In this document: one piece after another, positions 57,182 through 64,000 of the stretch
Layout: each line of letters opens with the position of its first letter
Numbering within the stretch: the first letter of the stretch is position 1
The notes under the pieces: model-generated
What the model was told of the DNA's origin: nothing
Databases searched by the model: none
Seen by the model: the letters and a program-made list of their open reading frames with translations, nothing else
Origin: Oscheius sp. JU75
Taxonomy: Eukaryota > Nematoda > Chromadorea > Rhabditida > Rhabditidae
DNA length: 64,000 bases
Direction of reading: 5' to 3'
Assembly (NCBI GenBank): GCA_037178855.1
Contig: JASJZC010000002.1
Span: 8,878,501-8,942,500 of the forward strand
Program-made: the position numbers and the translations under genes

Positions 57182-57600
57182 CGGACTTTTGGACAGGATC
57201 AGAAGTCAATGACATCATCTGGGAGAGACTGTCACAGAGGGATGGCTGTTCACCTTTTTTTTGGTCGAAAACTCCGACAAAAACGCACGATGTCGGTCGG
57301 TGTTCTGTTTGCAAGGAAAACAATATCTGGAGGCCAAATTTTGTGAACTAGTTATGATGTCTCTCTTTCTCGTTGTATGTCTATCTGTCTCTCGGCCTTT
57401 CTACAATGTCTACCTCTTCGTTTCTTGGTCTCTGTCTCCCCGTCTCTCTGTTTCTCTGTCACTTTGATTCTCTGCCTGATCTCTAACCAATCCCAATTAT
57501 CACAGCCCAGAAGATCGAAGAGTACAAAAGGAGGCCAGAGGAAGTGTTACGACCAGATTATAAGTGGGAGGATTGGTCAGAGAAGGAATCGTCCAAGTGA
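57182..57600 (+). CDS. Candidate C-terminal exons of an unrecognised gene
   Basis: The stretch 57182-57349 reads DFWTGSEVNDIIWERLSQRD with RCRSVFCLQGKQYLEAKF at its end. It joins in phase across a TCTCTGTC intron to 57506-57600, which reads QKIEEYKRRPEEVLRPDYK and ends in a stop. Codon use looks protein-like, but I find no upstream exon or start and recognise no family. It may be a gene remnant. Confidence 0.35.
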
Positions 57601-57860
57601 TAGGGGTGAGAAGACAGGAAATGGCAGATCCAGACACTTTCACGAGATCAACATGATGAAAAAGAGGTGCCGCGCTATTTTTCCCGAGGTGACGATGGCT
57701 AATGAATAGGGGGCGCGTACGCCGGGGGGCGACTTCTAATAGTAAGAGTAGTTCTTGACATGACCGGTTTTACCTCGAGGAGGAGAAGGTTGTCGCGACT
57801 GTTTATAGTTCGAGACTCGGGTAGTATCAAAATAGTTTATTCTCTACAGTCCTGAAAATC

Positions 57861-59790
57861 TTATTCGGTCTTCAGCTTACTGCGTCGGTCGAGAACTAAC
57901 CGAAGAAGTTTATAAACTAAAAAGATGGAAAATAATGGGACAAAGAAAATGAACAGGTAGCAATCTAGACTATACAATTGGAACGAGTTCAAGTCATTAG
58001 AGGCTAGACGAAGATGGGCCATTGGACCGAACTGGGACAGGAGGCGACCCCAACGAAGAGCCTCCTTCCTGTACTCTTCTCCTTTTCCTTCCAGAACAGC
58101 TGCAGCCATTCGGGCTTGTTTGGAGATTGGACTGGAATATAGTCGGTTGTACGGAGAGACAGAGATCGTCCTCACCTTTCAGGATCCAAAACTTCTGTCA
58201 AAGCAGTGACCAAAGTGTTCTTAGACAGTTCTGTAATCTTGATCAACAACGAGATTCCAGCCTCTCTGGTCGTCTTAGCATTTACATACTGGTCTCCGAA
58301 GAGGGGTACAGTGATCATCGGCTTTCCACGGTAGGAACTCTCCAACAGAGAATTCATTCCAGCGTGGGTAATAAAAGCTTTAACTCTGTCATCTCCCAGT
58401 AGATCCGTCTGCGGTATCCACGACTTCAAGATGACGTTATCGTAGTCTCCAAAAGGGGTGGTGTCATTCCCGCAGTCGTCTTCGTATTTCCAAAGGAAAG
58501 TCACATTGGGGAATGTGGCAAAGGCTTTCAGGATTTCTGAAAAAGATTGAGCTTGATCAAAGGATGCTAACCTCTTTTCAACGAAGAGGGCATCTGACAA
58601 CCCTTGATGAAAGTCCCAAAGGAGAAGAGGATTGTCGATGGTCTGAGGCTCAAGAGGGCATCGAATTTCTGAAACCCAGAAATAAGCTCTCTGTCTCTGT
58701 CTCTACCTCATTGACTCGTTTCGGTGGATGAACATTGGTTCCTCCGACATATTGGAACATGTTGGTTCTAAGACGGGGGGACTCAGTGAACTCATTGGCG
58801 TTGGTCAAGATGATTCCTACTCTTTTCTAGAAACTTTTGTGGTCTTTCAATGAGTTTGATACCCTGGTGATTTCAGCCAGGTCCGGAAAGTTCGGATAGT
58901 GTTCTTCAAAGATAGCTTGGAAAATAGCTCGATCTTTTGCCTCGTGTCTACTGATCTCGTATCTGACTTTCATGTTTTGTAGTCTTTCGTAAAAGGACAT
59001 TCTCTGGTTCAGCGTAGTCATCCAGACTGGAAATAGTTGTCTGATAGAAAAACAGAGACATACCGGGTACAAAACTGAGGAACTGAGGCAATCCAGTGAG
59101 TTCATAGTGGTTCTCTATGATGCCCAGAGCAGCTCCAACAATCGTGCTTTTGACTCCGAGAACCTCGAGCAGTCCCATGCTGCCCAATTCAAAGAGTTCT
59201 GTCACTCCCACGTCGAAGTTGGAGGCTCGGAGAGAGTTAATCAGATCCTTGTCTTCGAGGATTCCTAAAAAAAAAAACGGGTAGGTAGTTGCTGTAACAG
59301 TTTGTTCGAACCTTTGTAGACCAGAGAGTAGGTATGCATGAATGTTTCCCAGACACTCCAGTCCGTAGACACTCCACTCTTTTCCGGCTCCTCTTGACTC
59401 CAGAAATCGGGAGTTTTGATGCTAAAAACATGCTTGAAACGGGGGACAGAGAGAGGCAGAGACAGTTGTCCAAGGGACCAAAACGGGTACTCACACGTTT
59501 TTCTCCCAGGGACTCTTCGAGAGATACGGGGATCGATAGACAATCTTTGTGATGTTCGGGTTGTCAGTTCCGTGGAGTCCGACAGCTTCGTCCATGAACG
59601 AAGAGAGAATTGTCTAGGAGAAAGATTGAGAACAACATTGGTTATTTCCTACCACATTGTGTCCATCTTTGGCATACATGTTTGCCAAGTTTCCGAGGAA
59701 ACGAACGTGACTGTGGCCGAGGTTGGGGTTGAGGACAAGAATGTTTCCTGCAAAGACTGTGGAGATGAGAAAGTGTAGATTGAACTGCAT
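57861..59790 (-). CDS. UDP-glycosyltransferase (UGT2)
   Basis: The signal peptide is MQFNLHFLISTVFAGNILVL, with the start two bases after a TTCCAG acceptor. Family landmarks are GHSHVRFLGNLANMYAKDGH, FVPG, and FSFGTFIKGCQMPSSLK. The donor signature is complete: SWIPQTDLLGDDRVKAFITH, AGMNSLLESSYRGKPMITVP, LFGDQYVNA. The C-terminal anchor is LFIFFVPLFSIFLVYKLLRL plus a basic tail. About nine exons join without visible breaks. It lies head to tail with UGT3 and is closer to it than to UGT1 (shared FLGNLA and GMNSLLE), so they are probably a tandem duplication. Confidence 0.92.
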
Positions 59791-60183
59791 ATCTGGAATG
59801 TTTCATTGTAGAGAAACAGAGATACAGAGATACAGAGGAGCAGAGAGATAGGGAAGTCTGTCATCCTGTAAGAGTAAGTTGAACCCAAACTAATAGTCTG
59901 ATCACTTTTATCCCCTTTTATAAGGACATCAAAAAGTCTCTATCAAGTTTTTGACCCGCCCCCTTACACCTACCTTCGTAATTGTCACCATTTCTGTCTG
60001 TCATCGAGCTACCTGACTGATTCCCTGATCTATAGGGAAGCCATTTTTGTATCAAGATCGTTCCGTTCGCGCTGTTCTGGCGTAATGTCTGGTCAATCGG
60101 TCACTTTTGGCGCTGACAATTCCAGAAAGAGAAAACATTTGAATGGTCGTCTTCATTACATCACTTTCTTACAATACCCGTCG

Positions 60184-62114
60184 TCAATCGGACTTTTCTC
60201 TCCTTTTCACCACTCTTCTACATTTGCAGAGAATGAAGACGAGGAAGAGAGCTACAACTAAAGGTAGGAGACAGATCGCTGCTAGGATATCGAGACCGGT
60301 AATCTGCCAATAGTTCATGTTCTTCGAGGCCAGCCGGTGATGGGGCATTGGTCCAAACTCGGCCAGAAGACGTGCCCAGCGAAGAACTTCCTTCCTGTAC
60401 TCGTCTCCTTTACCGGTAAGAATTTTGGCTGCCATATGGGCGTTTTTGGTCAGGTTTCTGAAACGTCTCTCTCTCTCTGTTCTCTCTGTATCTTTTTTTT
60501 CTCACTCACCCGTTAGGATCTAAGACCTTCTTCAAACCGTCAGTCATTGTTTTCTTCGAAAGTTCCGTCCTCCGAATCATGACAGACATCCCATTTCTTA
60601 CGACTGCTCTGGCATTGACAAACTGATCTCCAAAGAGAGGGATGGTTATCGTCGGCTTGCCACGATAGCTAACTTCCAGCAGTGAGTTCATTCCGGCGTG
60701 GGTGATGAAAGCCTTCACCCGGACATCACCAAGTAAATCCGACTGCGGCCACCAGGGACGAGTAATCACGTTCGGGTACTTCTCGAAGGGGGGTCTTGTC
60801 GTCGTCACATTCCTCATACTTCCAGAGAAATGTGACGTGCGGGAAGGAGGCAAAGGCTTCCAGAAGTTCTGTAAGTAAGCAAGGCCACTGTCTCTGCTTC
60901 TGCCTCTGAATAACCTGTTTTCAGAGCCAAAGGCATCTGACAAGTTTGAATGAAGGATCCCAGAGAGAAATATATTGTAGAAGGACGGAGATCGAGTAGC
61001 TTACTTATCTTCTACAACAGTCTTTTCCAAAGATGTCCCACCACTCTTTACCTTTTCTAGGACTTTCGGTTCCCGCACATGAACTCCTCCAATGTACTGG
61101 AACATGTTGACTCTGGGACGAGGTGTCTCCACAAACTCATTGGAGTTGACTAAAACAATTCCTAGTTGCTTCTGAAGATTATGGTAACTTTGAAATGGGA
61201 GGCCCTACATCAGCCAGCTGGTCAAGGCTAGGTAGATCTGGATAATACTCTCGGAACAGCTGATTATACCCGTCCAGTTCTTTCTTCTCGTGTCTGTCCC
61301 ATTCCCATATCATCTTGTAAACTTTGAGACGTTCAAGGAACGTCATATTGTCGCCGTAGGTAGCGAAAGGATCTGAGCCATGAATCCACAGAAAGGTGGA
61401 AACTCACAGGGAACAAAGCTGATCAGATTCGGGAGACCACTGATGGTATAATGATTGTGAATGATTCCGAGTGAAGCTCCAGCAATCATTGTCTTGATGC
61501 CGAGGATTTCGAAGAGGCCTGAGCCCCCGTGCTCAAAAGTTTCGGTCACGGCTAGATCGAATTTAGAGGCTTGAAGACGAGCAATGAGATCTTTATCTTC
61601 GAGAAGGCCTGAAATTAGAATGTGAAGACGATATCTCTCTGTCTCTATCACTTTCACTATCACTGTCTCTCTACCGAAAATTAAACTGACTTCTATACAC
61701 TTTGTAAAAAGAAGCAGTGAAGGCATCCCAGACACTCCAGTCCGCAGTCATTCCGTCCGGCTCGGGCAGATCCCAAAATGACGGGGCCTTCATTCTGAAA
61801 GACTCAATTCCCCTTCAATATTCTTTTTACTCAAGATCGTCGGCCAAGTTCTTAAAATATGGAGATCGATGAACAATCTTTGTGATATCGGGATTATCGG
61901 TTCCGTGGGGAACAACAGCCTCATCCATTATTGGGGACAGAATTGTCTGGAAACTTTGAAATAGCGAGAGAAAAGGAATTACCACATTGTGACCATCTTT
62001 GGCCAACATATCGGCCAGATTTCCAAGAAAACGAACGTGACTGTGACCGTGGTTGTGGTTAAGAACGAGAATGTTCGCAGCTGAGGCAGCTGAAGCCAAC
62101 AACAGAAACAGCAT
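60184..62114 (-). CDS. UDP-glycosyltransferase (UGT3), possible frameshift
   Basis: The signal peptide is MLFLLLASAASAANILVL, with the start one base after TTTGCAG. Family matches are GHSHVRFLGNLADMLAKDGH, MDEAVVPHGTDNPDITKIVH and YFSLGSFIQTCQMPLALK. The donor signature is WWPQSDLLGDVRVKAFITHA, GMNSLLEVSYRGKPTITIP, LFGDQFVNA. The C-terminal anchor and basic tail are intact. In the exon reading TFLWKYEECDDDKTP, a run of six C (plus-strand G run at 60787-60792) breaks the frame; five would restore agreement with UGT2. Either this copy is inactive or the base count is an error. The rest of the gene shows no decay. Confidence 0.82.
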
Positions 62115-62369
62115 TCTGCAAATGAATGAGATGAGACAGTGAGGGAGGAAAGTCCAGCCATCGCCTTTAAATGTTCGCGCCAAGTTCTAGGAACAGTAGT
62201 ATGGGGAAAGATTGCACAATCGCGGCGGGTGTTATCGGCGTAACGAACTAAAGAGAGTAGACAGACGGGCAAAGAAAGCAATCTCTGCTGTGTAGTGTCA
62301 GGTCAAAGGATTAAAAAGTCCTAGAGAGACACAGAGGCATTCAACAGGACTAGTTTATTTTACTCATTT

Positions 62370-62715
62370 GAAGCGTGAATGGAAGTAAGATTCGTGATCA
62401 GCACCCACGCACACCCCAGAAATTGAAAAACAAAAAGTTTTGTCTCGAACTAAGAACCCTCAGGGACGTTTGAACTCCAAGCGAATACGATAGCCACTGG
62501 GCCAGGTGGCTGTTAAAATACGGAGATTGATGAATAAACTTTGTGAAGTCGGGGTTTTCGGTTCCGTGGGGAACGACAGCCTCGTCCATTATTGTGGACG
62601 GAATTTTCGGATAATTTTGCGTTTCAACTTTGATGATGTTTTCTACGGCTCTGAACAGTCGTGGCCATAGTTTTTCTCCAAAAAGCTATATTGAGTCGCT
62701 TTTTCACATTAACTA
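62370..62715 (+). mobile_element. Double-tRNA SINE, copy 7, with a UGT exon inside
   Basis: The left module (A box near 62495; B box degenerate) and left flank are present. Where the right module belongs, a UGT exon fragment sits. The common tail resumes near 62650. Confidence 0.7.
62515..62625 (-). pseudogene. Orphan UGT exon fragment
   Basis: The minus strand reads MDEAVVPHGTENPDFTKFIH then QSPYF, nearly identical to exon 2 of UGT3 (61851-61950). There is no flanking UGT exon. It sits inside a SINE copy about 400 bases upstream of UGT3. Confidence 0.75.
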
Positions 62716-63258
62716 TAATCTTACCACGGATCCGCTCCTTTCCTGAAACAGAGAGACAGAGAACTACCTATCACTATCAAGGGTCCCATGTCCGGTGAAA
62801 TGAGAGAAGTCAAAATTGAAGATACATTTTTATTCTTTTTGTCGTCTTTTTTTCTATAATAACAAGACCTCGTGCACAAACCGAAGCAACAATGAATTGG
62901 GAATAGAGAAAAATGGAACTAGGCTTGAATCGGAATAGAATATCACAAAAGTTCTGGAGGGCGTGTGAGGGAGGAAACGAGTGTGTAGCTTTTTTGCTTT
63001 ACCGGCATCATTTAAGACATAGTTAACATATAATACACTCCGTTCGGAGTTTTGAATGCACTCGATGAGAGACAGAGAAAGGGGAGAAACAGAAGTGGCT
63101 CTTGAAGAAGGCACAAAAACCTGAGAGAAGTGAGGAATTTCAAGTAGATATAGTATATACAGAGTATTTCATTTGAAAGACCGAAAATTGTGGAGAGGAA
63201 GTTAGGGGAGGGTTTGAACCGGAATCAGGGAACCCGTAAAACTATATTGAAGGGGGAA

Positions 63259-64000
63259 CTATTGCTGGAAGGCACGGTGCCCTTCCTGTTGAAGGCGTCG
63301 CATCATGTCGGAGCCGACGGCGGCAGCCATCGGATGAGCCATTCCGTTGGCAGACATGGCCGCGGCTTGCATCATCTGCTGCTGCTGGAGCATGTGAAGA
63401 ATGTTCGGATTCATCATCATGTTCTGGAGCTCGTTGGCCATCATCGGGTTTTGGGCGGCGGCAGCCATTTGCATCTGGAAATGGACGGGTTTGAAACGGT
63501 ATCAGTCGATATCTCTCTGCCTCTTTATCTCTCTTCTTCTCCGTCTCTGTCTCGCTGTCCCTCTGTCTCTTGTCTCTCTGACTCTCTGTCGAAACACTTT
63601 TATATTTACCTGAGCCTGGACTTGGTGCTGTTGAGCCTGCTGCACTTGAGCCTGAGCGATCATTTCCAGCATCCGAGGATCCATCCCGGGAGGAAGACCA
63701 GGCATTCCGGACTGCAACAAGCCGAGACTGGCTGCCATCCTCTGATCCATAAACTGAGGAGGCATCTGACTCATTCTCTGGGCTTCTCTCTGCATCATCT
63801 GCTGCATCTGGGCCTGCTGTTGTCTCATTATTTCTTGCTTCGCGTGTTCCTGAATCATGGCAGCCTGATGGGCCTGCTGTGCTGCATGTGCTTGTGCCTG
63901 AGCTTGAAGGAGCTGATTCAATTGAATGTGGTTGGCGTTGGACATCATAGCCTGTAGCTGAGCCATCTCCAAGGCAGCATTACCTCCGAGACGAGGGTCC
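63259..64000 (-). CDS. C-terminus of a Gln/Met/Ala-rich nuclear-type protein (partial)
   Basis: The gene enters from the right edge in frame (DPRLGGNAALEMAQLQAMMS). It is low-complexity: QAQAQAHAAQQAHQ, QEIMRQQQAQMQQMMQRE, MPGLPPGMDPRMLEMI, HMLQQQQMMQAAAMSANGMA, ending RRLQQEGHRAFQQ. The last intron (about 63475-63610) carries GACAGAGA repeats on the gene's sense strand near the donor. Such sequence is typical of transcriptional coactivators or chromatin-remodelling subunits, but no domain is in view to decide. Confidence 0.7.

Overview
The window is nuclear DNA of a nematode, probably a rhabditid; the genus cannot be fixed from sequence alone. The evidence is two cuticle collagens with an N-terminal membrane anchor and an RxKR cleavage site, a MLT-10-type moulting protein, three Ascaris-type (TIL) inhibitor genes, a phytochelatin synthase, a sigma-like GST, very short introns (many of 36-43 nt) ending in TTTCAG, and TTTCAG-type acceptors a few bases before several start codons, as expected for spliced-leader trans-splicing. 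I read about 21 protein-coding genes, a partial gene at the right edge, one weak candidate and several decayed elements. For most genes the exons join in phase, so the models are internally consistent, but none has been checked against transcripts.

Layout. 0.7-4.3 kb: UGT1 (-), with an 0.8 kb foldback element in an intron. 4.8-6.8 kb: RBFOX-like splicing factor (+). 7.3-11.4 kb: a 12-exon AKAP2/MISP-like protein (+), convergent with an SLC7-type amino-acid transporter (-, 11.4-13.4). 13.9-14.9: globin-like protein (-). 15.4-17.8: a Tc1-type MITE and repeat DNA. 17.8-19.4: beta-lactamase-fold hydrolase (-). 19.7-22.5: two decayed DDE transposase genes and a long palindrome. 23.4-25.4: membrane protein with a Pro/Gln-rich tail (-). 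25.4-29.2: gene-poor, repeat-rich. 29.2-30.4: secreted Cys-rich protein (-). 32.6-34.5: phytochelatin synthase (-). 35.8-36.4: GST (-). 36.9-37.9: collagen 1 (+). 38.1-39.7: secreted Cys protein (-). 39.9-42.0: equilibrative nucleoside transporter (-). 44.0-45.0: convergent TIL genes. 45.5-46.2: histone H1 (-). 48.1-49.1: secreted Cys-rich protein (+), tail to tail with collagen 2 (-, 49.1-50.3). 50.9-52.1: kinase and integrase remnants. 52.8-53.0: third TIL gene (+). 53.2-56.6: MLT-10-like (-). 57.9-62.1: UGT2 and UGT3 (-). 63.3-64.0: C-terminus of a Gln/Met-rich protein (-), cut by the window edge.

Two themes run through the genes. Five of them act in detoxification (three UGTs, GST, phytochelatin synthase). 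Another group serves the cuticle or extracellular space (collagens, MLT-10, TIL inhibitors, secreted Cys-rich proteins). There is no sign of operons with about 100 bp spacing.

The most unusual content is repetitive. A SINE-like family carries two tRNA-like modules back to back, each with A and B box motifs pointing outward; it occurs in about nine copies, all in one orientation. A Tc1-type MITE abuts these modules repeatedly. One SINE copy holds a UGT exon fragment. Introns often carry GACAGAGA-type repeats just after the donor site, on the sense strand.
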